From positions 1 to 56,953 of the forward strand of contig NZ_QOLA01000033.1 in assembly GCF_003324565.1 (NCBI RefSeq): a stretch of DNA of 56,953 nucleotides, written 5' to 3'. The position numbers and the translations under genes were made by a program. Of this stretch, positions 16,976 to 25,922 are shown piece by piece. The DNA is from Streptomyces sp. SDr-06. Lineage in GTDB: Bacteria; Actinomycetota; Actinomycetes; Streptomycetales; Streptomycetaceae. Positions within the stretch are counted from its first letter, which is position 1. Every line of letters starts with the position of its first letter. The notes under the pieces were generated by a model. That model was not told the DNA's origin. It made no database searches and saw only the letters and a list, made by a program, of their open reading frames with translations.

Positions 16976-17278
16976 CTACTGGAAGTAGCCCGCCGCCTTG
17001 TGGTCACCGGCACGGTAGGTCGGGCCCGCCTCGGCCACGGCGTTGGCGATCTGCGTCAGCGAGGTCTGAACGCTCTGGGCGGTGTTGGTCCAGTCCCGCT
17101 GCTTGGTGGCGTACACCTCGTGGGCCTGGCCGTGCCAGTTGTTGGCGGCCCTGTCGACCAGCTTGCGGATGTCCTCCAGATCCTGCTGGAGCTTGCCGGC
17201 CTGCTTCCGGATGCTCTCGGCGGCTTCGGTCAGGCTGCCGTAGTGGACTCCGAGGACATCGCCGCTGTTGTCGGGCAT
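16976..17278 (-). CDS. WXG100 family ESX substrate (EsxA/EsxB-like), 100 residues
   Basis: This is exactly 100 residues when started at the ATG 17278 (GGGGAAG ribosome site 5 bases upstream; the frame extends to 17305). It has the helix-turn-helix WXG motif as WHG (48-50) and a C-terminal secretion signal YxxxD (YRAGD, 88-92). WXG100 proteins form antiparallel four-helix heterodimers that are exported by EccC, and the tail motif suggests this partner carries the export signal. It is preceded by a second WXG100 gene 71 bases upstream; the two are the probable heterodimer. I do not assign EsxA or EsxB names because the order differs between species. Confidence 0.92.
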   Translation of the reverse strand: MPDNSGDVLGVHYGSLTEAAESIRKQAGKLQQDLEDIRKLVDRAANNWHGQAHEVYATKQRDWTNTAQSVQTSLTQIANAVAEAGPTYRAGDHKAAGYFQ

Positions 17279-17349
17279 GACTTCCCCAATCTCTGTGGTG
17301 AACAAGGTGGTGGTGGGCCGGCACCGCGAGGCGGGCGAGCCCGGCGCGA

Positions 17350-17715
17350 CTAGTACGTGCTGAGGTTCGAGGTGATCGCGGCCGTGGCCCCCGCGTCACC
17401 GCTGTAACCGTCCACGACGTCGACGCCCATGAGGGCCTTGCGGACCTCGTCGTCGGTGTCGCCCTTGAGGGTGCGGGTCGCCTTCATCGCCTCGAGGAAG
17501 TCCAGGAGCAGCCGCCCCATGTGGACCATCTTGTGGTTGATGTCGGTCTGCTTGCGGTCGAACGCGTGGGCACCGATGCCCTCCCACGCCCCTTCGAGGC
17601 TGTTGATCACGTTCTGGAGATGGTTGACCTGGCTCTTCACCGAGTCGAACCGGTGGAGGATCTGCTCCTCCAGCTTGGCCATCTCGCTGTCTGATACCCG
17701 CTGGTCCTGCGTCAT
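17350..17715 (-). CDS. WXG100 family ESX substrate, 121 residues
   Basis: The 121-residue helical protein has the WXG turn as WEG (44-46) between two amphipathic helices. It lacks a clear YxxxD/E tail; the end is GYSGDAGATAAITSNLSTY. The ATG at 17715 has an AAGGGAAGG site 7 bases upstream. It is the first of the WXG100 pair and is presumably the partner exported in complex with the 100-residue protein. In S. coelicolor the equivalent proteins are secreted and influence spore development. Confidence 0.92.
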   Translation of the reverse strand: MTQDQRVSDSEMAKLEEQILHRFDSVKSQVNHLQNVINSLEGAWEGIGAHAFDRKQTDINHKMVHMGRLLLDFLEAMKATRTLKGDTDDEVRKALMGVDVVDGYSGDAGATAAITSNLSTY

Positions 17716-17830
17716 GCCAGACCTTCCCTTCGTGGTGGTGTTGATGGTGGTGCGGATGGCTGTGGTGGTTGCGTCGGCTCGGCGCGCCGCGGCGGCCGAT
17801 GCGGTGGGCCGATGCGGTGGGGCCGGCCGC

Positions 17831-19087
17831 TCAGGCGCCGCGGCGGCGCGTCCTGAGCACGGCGAACACGCCGCCCGCGATCACGACGAGCCCGGCGAGC
17901 ACCCCGCCGACGACCCAGGGCGTGCTTCCCCCGCCCCCGCCCGTGCCCTCACCCTTGGCAGCGGCCTGCCCCTGGGCGGGTGCCGAAGCGCTGGGCGCGG
18001 CGGATGCGGCCGGGGGCGTGCCGCTCCCCCCGTTCTCCTTGCCGAGCGGGTCGACGTCGGCGGGCCCGGGATTGATGTCCGCCTTCTCCAGGACGAGCCG
18101 GGGCCGGATCAGCCCGTAGCCGAGGTATTTGCTGGGAGTGTTCCTGTCCCAGGACCGCCCAGCGGTATCGATCATGGTGCGCAGCACTTGATCGGCGGTC
18201 CAGGTGGGATGCGCGGACCAGATCAGCGCGGCCGAGGCGGACGCGATGGCTGAGGCGGCGCTGGTTCCGTCGGCGGTGCAGTAGGCCTGGAAGTCCGCGG
18301 TGCACCATCGCGAGACGTTGAGGCCTGGCGCCGCCAGATCGACGAAGTCACCTGAATGAGAGAACTTGCCAACGTTCCCACTGGCGTCCGCAGCGGCAAC
18401 GCCTACGACATCGGGCAAGGCGGCAGGGAACTCGACCAGATCGTTGCTCTCTTCACCGTCATTGCCGGTTCCGGCGAACATCAACTTTCCTTTGGATGCG
18501 GCGTATTTGACCGCCTCCTCAAGACCAGGTCCCTTGGTGTGCGCAGCGAAGGACATGTTGATGACCTTCGCGTCCGAATCTGCCGCCGCCCGGATCGCTT
18601 GAGCCGGGAGGCTCGTGCGTTTCAACTCCGCAGGGTCCTTCAAGGTGCTCAGCGCGATCCTGAAGGGGATGACCTTTGCGTCTGGAGCCAACCCCTTGAT
18701 TCCGCCGCCCTGGCCCGTTCCGGCGATCATCTCCGCCATCGTCGTACCGTGGCCGTCGTAGTCCTTGGTTGCTCCGTACGCAGCCGCCGCCGGCACCTCC
18801 TGTGCGAGCACTTGCCCCTTCAAGGAGGGTGTGTCGGGATTGACGCCCGTGTCCACAACAGCGACTTTGACGCCCTTCCCGGTACTGACTTTCCACAGGT
18901 CTGGTGCGTGCATGGCACCCAAGTACCACTGCTCCGGCGGTGCGCTATCGGCAATGGCATGAGGAGCCAACCCCGCCGACGCAGCGACCAGCGCGGCGAG
19001 CGCTGCGCTCACGGAGACTGCCCGCCGCCCCAGGGGCGTCCGCAACTTCGGGCCAAACCCCTCGCGCCGACTCATTGGTGGCTTCAT
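17831..19087 (-). CDS. Mycosin-like subtilase (S8), first of two
   Basis: This 418-residue protein is a membrane-anchored subtilisin-type protease like MycP of ESX systems. It has a signal peptide (about 20-47), the triad D79 (VVDTG), H113 (DGHGT) and S276 (DGTSAAS) with the oxyanion asparagine N209, and a Gly-rich linker and C-terminal helix (about 390-412) before RTRRRGA. Two cysteines (C262, C270) sit close to the active serine. It lies between two probable substrate genes and the WXG100 pair. The catalytic-domain coding region is much lower in GC than its neighbours (a 60-base count at 18481 gave 53 percent), while the C-terminal anchor region is normal, hinting at recombination or transfer. 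Confidence 0.9.
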   Translation of the reverse strand: MKPPMSRREGFGPKLRTPLGRRAVSVSAALAALVAASAGLAPHAIADSAPPEQWYLGAMHAPDLWKVSTGKGVKVAVVDTGVNPDTPSLKGQVLAQEVPAAAAYGATKDYDGHGTTMAEMIAGTGQGGGIKGLAPDAKVIPFRIALSTLKDPAELKRTSLPAQAIRAAADSDAKVINMSFAAHTKGPGLEEAVKYAASKGKLMFAGTGNDGEESNDLVEFPAALPDVVGVAAADASGNVGKFSHSGDFVDLAAPGLNVSRWCTADFQAYCTADGTSAASAIASASAALIWSAHPTWTADQVLRTMIDTAGRSWDRNTPSKYLGYGLIRPRLVLEKADINPGPADVDPLGKENGGSGTPPAASAAPSASAPAQGQAAAKGEGTGGGGGSTPWVVGGVLAGLVVIAGGVFAVLRTRRRGA

Positions 19088-19161
19088 GCGTCCTTACATC
19101 CTCAGCTGTGCCTAGTCGATCGTGCTGGTGAAGCGCCGCCGTGTGGTCCCGGCGTTCGCCT

Positions 19162-20829
19162 TCAGTCAGCCTCAAGCCCCGAGGCGTCATCGCCCTCCGA
19201 GCTTGGAGCCTGCTCTCTCACGAGGCCTTCGCCTCCCTTGGTGAACGCGTTGCGTCCGGAACGAGAGTTGACCGTTCGCCCCCTCGGGGCACCGACAATG
19301 CCATCCGGATTGCCCATAGGCGGTCGGCTCTTCTGCCCTGCTCCCGAGCTGGCTGACTTGGTCGCTCCGACGACTCCACGCTGCCCCGGCCCACCAACTG
19401 GCTTGGCAGGTGCTCCCGCCTCGCCGCCGACCACAGCTCGCCTCGGAGCACGGGAGGTAGCAGACTCTGACGCCCCGGCATTCGGGCGCCCGCCGACGAT
19501 CCCATTGCTTCGGCCTGTACCCGCGGGCGATCCCGCACGTGCGGAACCGGCTCCCCCGGCACGCGGAGTGCCTCCCGAAACACCGCGCCCCATCGGAGAT
19601 TGCCCCGCTGTGGAGGTCGCACCCCTACCGAGGCCCTGAGCCGTGCTGGCTGGGCGCTCCACCGGGCCCGATGCTGATCGTCCAGCACCACTTGTCCCCG
19701 AAATCCCTTGCCGCCCTGCGGACCCAGCTCGTGCCTGGGCAGGCAATCCACCCACGCCACGAGGTGCCCTTGCCGCATCACCAGCCGTCTGGTTCCAAGG
19801 ACTACCCATGAGCGGCAGAACAGGGCCGCCAACAGGCCCGGCTGTCTTGGGAACCTGAGGCGTCGCCGGTGCTACCTGGGCCGCTGTCGTGGGCGCCAGG
19901 TCGGTGACACTGTTCAGCTGCGTGCCCGCGTTGTGATCGGGGAGGGGCAGAGCACCACCGGTTGCCTGCTCATGAGGGTGGACAGGGGTGTCCGTGCGGG
20001 CATGGTCCGCCATCGGTTCCACAAACCCGCGGCTGGATGAATCCCCGCTATGAGCCGTGTGGGCATGAGCCGACGTCGTATGGTCGGGTGCTCTGCCAGG
20101 GATGACCGGGTCACCGCCGCCAGGCAACGGCTGAGGCACCCCCACCTGGGGCATGGGCTCGAAGACGGGGGGCTGTTGGGCGGCCAGGGTTTGTTCTGAG
20201 ACCGAGTAGAAGGACGACAGGCGGTTCATCTGGTTGATGGCCTCCTGGCGGTCCTTCTCCACCTTCACCGCCGCCTCGTACTCCGCGTTGCCCGCGACCC
20301 GCTTCGTCGGCGGGATGTCCGCGACCTTCACCGGCTGGGCGCGCTGGTCGCGCTGAGGCATCGCCTTGCTCACCGAGGCCAGGCCCGAGCCCGCCGCGCT
20401 GATCTGGACGGCGGCCACGTCGGCGAAGTCCGACAGCTTCTGGCTGTGCCCGGCGAGCTTGTCCCCCCAGGCGCGGAAGGCGTTGCCCGCCTCTCCCTCC
20501 CAGTGGACCGCCCGGACGTTGGCCTGGAGTTCCTGCGCCGCCTTCTTGATCGCGTCCCGGGCCCTGAACAGCGCGTCCCCCGCACTGGTCAGGTGCTCGG
20601 GGTTGGCGTGGGCGACCAGGTCGATCATGTCGTTGAGCTGGTGGTTCTCGAAATCGGTCGTCCCGAAGAAGCGGACCGGCCCCCCGAAGGGGAAGAAGCC
20701 GGACAGCGCTTCCCCCGCGGTGGTGGTCATGTCGGTGACGCCGACCTGCTCGCTCACGCGCTGCTCGTCGGTCGGCTTCGGGGGCGCGGGCTGGGGCGGG
20801 TGGGACGGCTGGGGCTTGTTGTCGGTCAT
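19162..20829 (-). CDS. Probable ESX substrate: WXG-containing N-terminal domain with long low-complexity tail
   Basis: The 555-residue protein has an N-terminal helical domain (about 30-220) with a WXG turn (WEG, 110-112) in the segment VHWEGEAGNAFRAWGDKL. The rest is Pro/Ala/Gly/Ser-rich and probably disordered, with repeated GRG and GIVG motifs, and a basic patch (SRSGRNAFTKGGEG) near the end. This resembles long actinobacterial WXG100 or PPE-like export proteins. I chose the ATG at 20829, two bases after the upstream stop; a GTG at 20838 is also possible. It follows a 161-residue helical protein in the same operon, a probable partner. The distal half has mildly reduced GC. Confidence 0.75.
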   Translation of the reverse strand: MTDNKPQPSHPPQPAPPKPTDEQRVSEQVGVTDMTTTAGEALSGFFPFGGPVRFFGTTDFENHQLNDMIDLVAHANPEHLTSAGDALFRARDAIKKAAQELQANVRAVHWEGEAGNAFRAWGDKLAGHSQKLSDFADVAAVQISAAGSGLASVSKAMPQRDQRAQPVKVADIPPTKRVAGNAEYEAAVKVEKDRQEAINQMNRLSSFYSVSEQTLAAQQPPVFEPMPQVGVPQPLPGGGDPVIPGRAPDHTTSAHAHTAHSGDSSSRGFVEPMADHARTDTPVHPHEQATGGALPLPDHNAGTQLNSVTDLAPTTAAQVAPATPQVPKTAGPVGGPVLPLMGSPWNQTAGDAARAPRGVGGLPAQARAGSAGRQGISGTSGAGRSASGPVERPASTAQGLGRGATSTAGQSPMGRGVSGGTPRAGGAGSARAGSPAGTGRSNGIVGGRPNAGASESATSRAPRRAVVGGEAGAPAKPVGGPGQRGVVGATKSASSGAGQKSRPPMGNPDGIVGAPRGRTVNSRSGRNAFTKGGEGLVREQAPSSEGDDASGLEAD

Positions 20830-20831
20830 CG

Positions 20832-21317
20832 CTACCACCCCGTTCCGGCGGACTTGTCGTCGGTGCGCTGCGGCTTCGGCTTGCCGTCCTTCTCGCGCTG
20901 CGCCTGTTCGGCGTCGTAGTCGATCGCGGACTTGATCGCCCAGAACCGCTGCCGCATCTCCTCATCCAGGTTGTCGAAGCCGATATCGGCTCCGTGCGCG
21001 GCGATTCCCATGGCCTCGATCTGATGACCGAGCGACTTCGACAGCGAGGTCAGTCGTTCGTGTACGCGGTGGTACTGGGTGAAGAGGCCGTCGGCCTCGG
21101 GGAACGCGGCGGTTCCTGAGCTGAAGGACGTGCGGGCGATCCGCTGGTCCGCGAGCCTGGTGGGGCTGCCGTGGGAGCCCTCGAACTCGGTGAGCATCGT
21201 GTCCACCCGGTTCTTGAACGTCTTCAGCGCCTCCATGCCCTTCTCGAGGTCACCCATCGCCGCCGCCTTCGCCCCTGTAGGCAGGACGCCCCATGACACC
21301 TCTCCCCGTAAACCCAT
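20832..21317 (-). CDS. Helical ESX-associated protein, possible substrate partner
   Basis: The 161-residue protein is predominantly helical. It has no clear WXG motif, only SWGV near residue 9. The helical part begins at MGDLEKGMEALKTFKNRV and ends in a charged tail (KDGKPKPQRTDDKSAG). I chose the ATG at 21317, with GGGGAA upstream; the frame remains open further but lacks support. It ends two bases before the WXG-tailed protein gene, a strong sign of coupling. A candidate promoter lies 57 bases upstream. Function is inferred only from position and helical pattern. Confidence 0.65.
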   Translation of the reverse strand: MGLRGEVSWGVLPTGAKAAAMGDLEKGMEALKTFKNRVDTMLTEFEGSHGSPTRLADQRIARTSFSSGTAAFPEADGLFTQYHRVHERLTSLSKSLGHQIEAMGIAAHGADIGFDNLDEEMRQRFWAIKSAIDYDAEQAQREKDGKPKPQRTDDKSAGTGW

Positions 21318-21373
21318 TGCCGTTCCCCGCGTCGCGATCCGCCCTGTGGACGCCGCTTGTCGCACCGCGGTCA

Positions 21374-21402
21374 CTCTAATCACCACGTGTCGCCGGCCCA
21401 AC
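21374..21402 (-). promoter_or_regulatory. Candidate promoter for the ESX substrate operon
   Basis: On the minus strand TTGGGC (21397-21402) and TAGAGT (21374-21379) are separated by 17 bases, in the housekeeping sigma arrangement. The start codon of the 161-residue protein lies 57 bases further on. The -35 match is weak. The surrounding 261-base gap (21318-21578) after the second mycosin gene holds no other clear signal. Confidence 0.45.
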
Positions 21403-21578
21403 GGACTATCGGCGGGACCGAGTTGCCCCGGCCACCCCGATAGTACGAGGGCTCATCTCACGTCGCATGAGTACGTCTACTCACTTCTGATCTTTTCCGC
21501 ACCAGCATCAGCCACCTGCTGGTCCACGCAGAACAGACCTGGATCGGGCTTGACCCGTTCTGCACGAAGCCCTCGCAT

Positions 21579-22835
21579 TCATCCCGCTCCCGTCACCCTC
21601 CGGCTCCGCCGCCGGGCGTCGCGGATCGCCACCGCGGACCCGCTCAGGACCGCCGCCAGGACCGCCACCCCGACGGCCACGTACGTGGCCAGGCGTTCGG
21701 TGCGCTGTTCGTCCGTCTCGCCCAGGTGGAGCGCGGCGGGGGTCGGGGCCCGCGCCGGGGTGACGCCCTCGTGGGCGGTGGGGGTCTCGATCGGGTGGTC
21801 GTCCTCGGTGAGGGCGCGCACCGGGTCGACCACGCCCCAGCCGACCAGGCGGTCGTGGCCGGACACCGAGCGTTCGGCGGTCTGCTCGAGCTGGGCGACG
21901 ATCTCGCGCGGGGTCCACTTGGGGTGCTTGGCCTTGATGAGGGCGGCCACCCCCGCGACGTACGGGGCCGAGAAGCTCGTACCGCTGTCGGCGCAGTGGC
22001 CGCCGCCGGGCACGGTGGAGACCATGTCCACGCCGGGCGCGGCCACGCCGACGAACTCGCCGGACTGCGAGAACGCGGCCCGTTCGTTGTTGCGGTCCGA
22101 GGCGGCGACGGCGAGGACCCCCTCGTACGAAGCCGGGTACGTCTGCTTCACGTTGCCGCCCAGGCCGTCGTTGCCGGCCGAGGCGACCACCACGATGCCC
22201 TTCGCCAGCGCGTCGTCCACCGCCTGTTTCAGCGCGGCCGCGGGCTCCACCGCGTTCGCGGTGTCCTGGGAGATGTTGATGATGTCGGCGTCGGCGCTCA
22301 TCGCGTAGCGGATGGCCTCGGCCAGGGTCTGCGCCGTGCCGTGGCCGCCGGCGTCGTTCTGCTCGATCGGGATGATCGCCGCGTCGGGGGCCAGGCCCAC
22401 GAAGCCCGTTCCCTTGGCGGGGCGGGCCGCGATGATCCCGGCGACCTTGGTGCCGTGCCCGACGGTGTCCGTCGTGCCGTTCTCCGCGCCGCGCGGCAGC
22501 GGCTGACCGGCCGAGTCCTTGAGGTCCTTCTGCAGCAGGTTCTTGCCCTTGGAGGCGTCCACCGCGTCCTTGAGCTGGCCGTTCTTGACGTCGACGCCCG
22601 TGTCGATCACCGCGACCCGCACGCCCCTGCCGGTCGACTGGCGCCACAACTCGTCGAGCAGCACGCGCTGGAGCGCCCAGGGGCGGCCCGCGTACGGCTT
22701 CGACGGGAAGGTGCACTGGTCGTTCCCGGCGTCGTCGGCGGGGGCGGCGGCCGCCGGGGTCGCGAGCAGGGTGAGGGCCGCCGTCGTCGACAGGGCGAAT
22801 GCCTTCAGGGCAAGGGCCTTCGGTGGGTACGCCAT
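21579..22835 (-). CDS. mycP: Mycosin MycP (S8 subtilase), second of two
   Basis: The 418-residue protein is the canonical ESX mycosin by position, starting 14 bases after the eccB stop. It has a signal peptide ending near ATPAAAA, a cysteine before the protease domain (C41) and one near the active site (C281) as in mycobacterial mycosins, and the triad D78 (VIDTG), H127 (VGHGT), S287 (SGTSFSA) with N222. A C-terminal helix (about 380-402) is followed by RDARRRSRR. Mycosins are needed for ESX complex integrity as well as proteolysis. The ATG at 22835 has GAGGGG upstream. Its GC is normal, unlike the first mycosin. Confidence 0.93.
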   Translation of the reverse strand: MAYPPKALALKAFALSTTAALTLLATPAAAAPADDAGNDQCTFPSKPYAGRPWALQRVLLDELWRQSTGRGVRVAVIDTGVDVKNGQLKDAVDASKGKNLLQKDLKDSAGQPLPRGAENGTTDTVGHGTKVAGIIAARPAKGTGFVGLAPDAAIIPIEQNDAGGHGTAQTLAEAIRYAMSADADIINISQDTANAVEPAAALKQAVDDALAKGIVVVASAGNDGLGGNVKQTYPASYEGVLAVAASDRNNERAAFSQSGEFVGVAAPGVDMVSTVPGGGHCADSGTSFSAPYVAGVAALIKAKHPKWTPREIVAQLEQTAERSVSGHDRLVGWGVVDPVRALTEDDHPIETPTAHEGVTPARAPTPAALHLGETDEQRTERLATYVAVGVAVLAAVLSGSAVAIRDARRRSRRVTGAG

Positions 22836-22849
22836 GGTCCGGTCGCCCC

Positions 22850-24376
22850 TCACGAACCCTGGGGCTGGCGCGCGGCCCCGGTGGACAGGCGGGGGCCGGT
22901 GGGCAGGAACGTGGACCAGCTGATCGGGATCGGCGCCGGCTCGGACTTGGCGTAGCCGAGCCGGGTCTGGGCCTGCTGGGCCTCCTGGTCGAGCTGCTTG
23001 CGCTGGTCGGCGGTCAGGCCCGCGCCCGAATCGCCGTCGGCACTGTCGCTGTTGGACTGCATCGCGTAGCGCAGCCCCGTGTCGGTCACCAGGAAGACGC
23101 CGCCCGCCTTGGTCTCGGAGCCCTGGATCTGGCGGAAGAGCTGGCCGGAGCCGGGCGTCACGTACGCGCTGCTCGAACCGGTGGGCAGCGGCGCCGGGAA
23201 GTCGGTGCCCGCCCACGTGCTCATGGTGGTCTCGCCGTTGTCCTTGTTCACGTCGCGCAGCACGTTGCACACCGTGTTGCGGCTGCCGTTGGCGGTGCCA
23301 GCGTCGTTGACGGCGACCGGCATCCGGCGCGGCCAGTTCTTGCGGGGCGCGAACTCGGTGGCCTCGGGGGTGAACGCGGCCGCGTTGGTCTCCGTCGCCT
23401 GTCCCGTCTTCATCAGCCCGCGCAGGTCGCGGCTGTAGAGGAGCAGCTTCGCGGTGAAGTCGGAAACCGGCGAGACCTTGCCCTGCTGGACCACGTAGTA
23501 CTGCGTGCCCGCGCCGTTGGGCGCCTTCAGCACCATGCCGATCCGGTTCGCCTCGGGGGCCAGGCCACCGGCCACCCCCGCCGCGCCGCCGATCTTCCCC
23601 TCGATCCGGGGGAAGGCGATGGGATCACCCGAACGGAGGGTCTCCAGCCACTCCCTGGACACCCGCTCGGGGTCGCGGCCGGCGCCGACGAGGGCGCGCA
23701 GCAGGAGTTCGTCGGAACCGACCTGGTACTTGGTGCCCTGCGCGTCCACCACGTAACGCGTCTTGTTGTCCGGCCCCACGACGTACATCAGCTCGCCGCC
23801 GGTGAGCCGCTCGGCGCCGTCGGTGCGCTTCTGGTCGCGGTCGGCGAGGACGAAGGCCGCCTTCTGGATGGCGCGGCCGCCGTCGCCGGGGCGCTCGCAG
23901 ACCGCCCAGCGCTTGGCGGATCCGGCCTCGTCGGCAGAGGGCAGGCGGTCGGGCGCGTACGGGATGCCGAGGGTGGCGCCGTGCGTCAGGGAGCCCTTGT
24001 CCAGGACGGACTCGTCCACGTTGACGACCTGGCCCTTGGCCGGGTCGAGCAGGAGTTTCGCGGACGCCATGTTGAGGACCGGGTGCAGTTCCTTCTTGCC
24101 GTCGGTGGTCAGCACGACGTAACGGGTGGTGGACTTGCTGGCGATGATCACCTTCTCGCCCGGGGTGTCCCAGCCGGGCGGCGCGGTGGGCTTGAACATC
24201 CCCCACGCCCCGAACGCGGCGAGCAGCACCACTGCCACGATGCCGCCCGGCAGCACGGCGTGCAGCGGACGTGGAGCCCCCTCTTCCGAGCCCGTCGGGG
24301 AGGGCTGGATGAACGCCGCGAGCGTGCGACGCTTCGCGAAGGTGTACGCGTTGAGCTCGTCCCGCCGTGATGCCAT
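22850..24376 (-). CDS. eccB: Type VII secretion protein EccB
   Basis: EccB is a single-pass component of the ESX channel with a large extracytoplasmic domain. The 508-residue protein starts with the typical cytoplasmic MASRRDELNAYTFAKRR, has one helix at about residues 42-61, and a large outer domain with repeated LTTDGKKE/VVDAQGT-type strands and two cysteines (in AVCERPG and NTVCNVL). I chose the ATG at 24376; the frame is open to 24703 but that part is the divergent promoter region. GGAGAAA lies about 11 bases upstream. It is divergent from eccE with a 184-base gap; TAGGGT at 24495-24500 is a plausible eccE -10. Confidence 0.94.
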   Translation of the reverse strand: MASRRDELNAYTFAKRRTLAAFIQPSPTGSEEGAPRPLHAVLPGGIVAVVLLAAFGAWGMFKPTAPPGWDTPGEKVIIASKSTTRYVVLTTDGKKELHPVLNMASAKLLLDPAKGQVVNVDESVLDKGSLTHGATLGIPYAPDRLPSADEAGSAKRWAVCERPGDGGRAIQKAAFVLADRDQKRTDGAERLTGGELMYVVGPDNKTRYVVDAQGTKYQVGSDELLLRALVGAGRDPERVSREWLETLRSGDPIAFPRIEGKIGGAAGVAGGLAPEANRIGMVLKAPNGAGTQYYVVQQGKVSPVSDFTAKLLLYSRDLRGLMKTGQATETNAAAFTPEATEFAPRKNWPRRMPVAVNDAGTANGSRNTVCNVLRDVNKDNGETTMSTWAGTDFPAPLPTGSSSAYVTPGSGQLFRQIQGSETKAGGVFLVTDTGLRYAMQSNSDSADGDSGAGLTADQRKQLDQEAQQAQTRLGYAKSEPAPIPISWSTFLPTGPRLSTGAARQPQGS

Positions 24377-24560
24377 GAGTGTCCGAGTTTCTCCGTTGTC
24401 CCCGTGCGGAGCCGTCGGGGAGCCCGTCCCCCGCCCCTCGTTGTCAGACCGGCCCCCTACTATGCCTGTTACGTGATCGTACGCCTGGGGCGGGTAGGGT
24501 GGACGGGTCCTCAAGGGCCCTACTGGCCAGGGGTTTTCGAGGAGTTCGGGGGGTTCGGGG

Positions 24561-25922
24561 ATGGTTTCGGCGACAGGGACGCGGTCGCGCTCCCGTGAAC
24601 GATCCGGTGCTCCGAGCGGCGCGGACTCCCGCTCCGCGCGGCGTGCGGAACCGCCCGCTCCGGTCCGTCCGGCGGCGCCGGGCGCGGCCCCGGGACCGGT
24701 CACCCCTCACCTCAAGTCCCGTTCCGGACGCTTTGGTTCGTTTCGTCTGCAACAGCTAATTCTGATCGAGTCGGCCGCCGCCCTGCTGCTCGCCGCGTGG
24801 GTCGTCCACCCCATGGCGCTGGTGCCCGCGGGCATCCTTGCGCCGGCCCTCGTGCTGCTCGCGGTGGTACGCCGCAGAGGGCGCTCGCTGCCCGAATGGC
24901 TGGGCACCGCCTGGGCATTGCGCGCGCGACGGCGGCGGGCGGCCACCCTCGCCGTGCCGCCCGGCACCCTTCCCGGCCTGGCCCCGGCCGTGGAGTGCGA
25001 TCCCACGCTGCGTACGTACAGCCACGGCGACCGGGACCAGCGGCCGATCGGGATGATCGGCGACGGCGGCTTCCTCACCGTCGTCCTCCAGGTGGAGTCG
25101 GACGCGACGGCGCTCCGCGTCGACCGGGGGCAGCGTCCGCTGCCCATCGCCCTGGTGCGCGACGCCCTCGAAGTGGACGACATCCGGCTCGAGTCGGCGC
25201 AGGTCCTGCTGCACACCCAGCCCGCGCCCGCGCTGCGGCTGCCCCAGCAGTCGCTGGCCGTCACCAACTACGCGCCGCTGCACGCCCAGACGGCCTCGCC
25301 CGCCGTCCGCATCACCTGGATCGCGCTGAAGCTCAACCCGGAGCTGTGCCCCGAGGCGGTCGCCGCGCGCGGCGGCGGCCTGGAAGGCGCCCGCAAGTGT
25401 GCGGCGCGCGCCGCGCTCCACCTGGCGAGCCGGCTGACCGGGGCGGGGCTGCGCGCCACCGTGCTCACCGAGGAGGAGCTCGCGGACGCGGTGGCCACCT
25501 CGGCGTGCGCCAATCCGCTGGTGACGGCGCAGGCGGGCCGCGCGGAGGCGCCCCAGCGGCGCACCGAGGAGTCGGCGCGCTCCTGGCGCTGCGACAACCG
25601 CCGGCACACGACGTACTGGGTGCGGCGCTGGCCGAGGATGGACGCGGGCTCCGGCTCCGCGGGACTGCCGCACCTGGTGGCCCTGCTGACCGCGGTGCCC
25701 GCGCTCGCGACCACCTTCAGCCTCACCATCGCCCGCACCGGCCCCCAGGAGAGCAGCATCAGCGGTCACCTCAGGGTGACCGGCCGCAGCGAGGCCGAAC
25801 TGGGCACGGCCCGCCAGGAGTTGGAGGGCTCGGCGCGCCGGGCGAAGGCCCAGATCGTGCCGCTGGACCACGAGCAGCTGCCCGGCATGCTCGCCACCCT
25901 GCCGTTCGGAGGCGCCCGCTGA
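24561..25922 (+). CDS. eccE: Type VII secretion protein EccE
   Basis: EccE is the peripheral membrane component of the ESX channel. The 453-residue protein has a basic, disordered N-terminal stretch of about 55 residues, two transmembrane helices (about 66-84 and 86-103), and a long cytoplasmic domain with the conserved region GRSLPEWLGTAW and GMIGDGGFLTVVLQVE. The ATG at 24561 follows a G-rich site. Its stop overlaps the next start by one base (TGATG), so the two are translationally coupled. Confidence 0.88.
   Translation: MVSATGTRSRSRERSGAPSGADSRSARRAEPPAPVRPAAPGAAPGPVTPHLKSRSGRFGSFRLQQLILIESAAALLLAAWVVHPMALVPAGILAPALVLLAVVRRRGRSLPEWLGTAWALRARRRRAATLAVPPGTLPGLAPAVECDPTLRTYSHGDRDQRPIGMIGDGGFLTVVLQVESDATALRVDRGQRPLPIALVRDALEVDDIRLESAQVLLHTQPAPALRLPQQSLAVTNYAPLHAQTASPAVRITWIALKLNPELCPEAVAARGGGLEGARKCAARAALHLASRLTGAGLRATVLTEEELADAVATSACANPLVTAQAGRAEAPQRRTEESARSWRCDNRRHTTYWVRRWPRMDAGSGSAGLPHLVALLTAVPALATTFSLTIARTGPQESSISGHLRVTGRSEAELGTARQELEGSARRAKAQIVPLDHEQLPGMLATLPFGGAR

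Noticed and set aside
18110..19300. Inserted mobile element in the low-GC block
   Set aside because: No transposase, terminal repeats or target duplication seen, and the mycosin frame is intact.
24377..24703. N-terminal extension of EccB
   Set aside because: The family N-terminus MASRRDEL is found at 24376; the extension overlaps the divergent promoter region and is low complexity.
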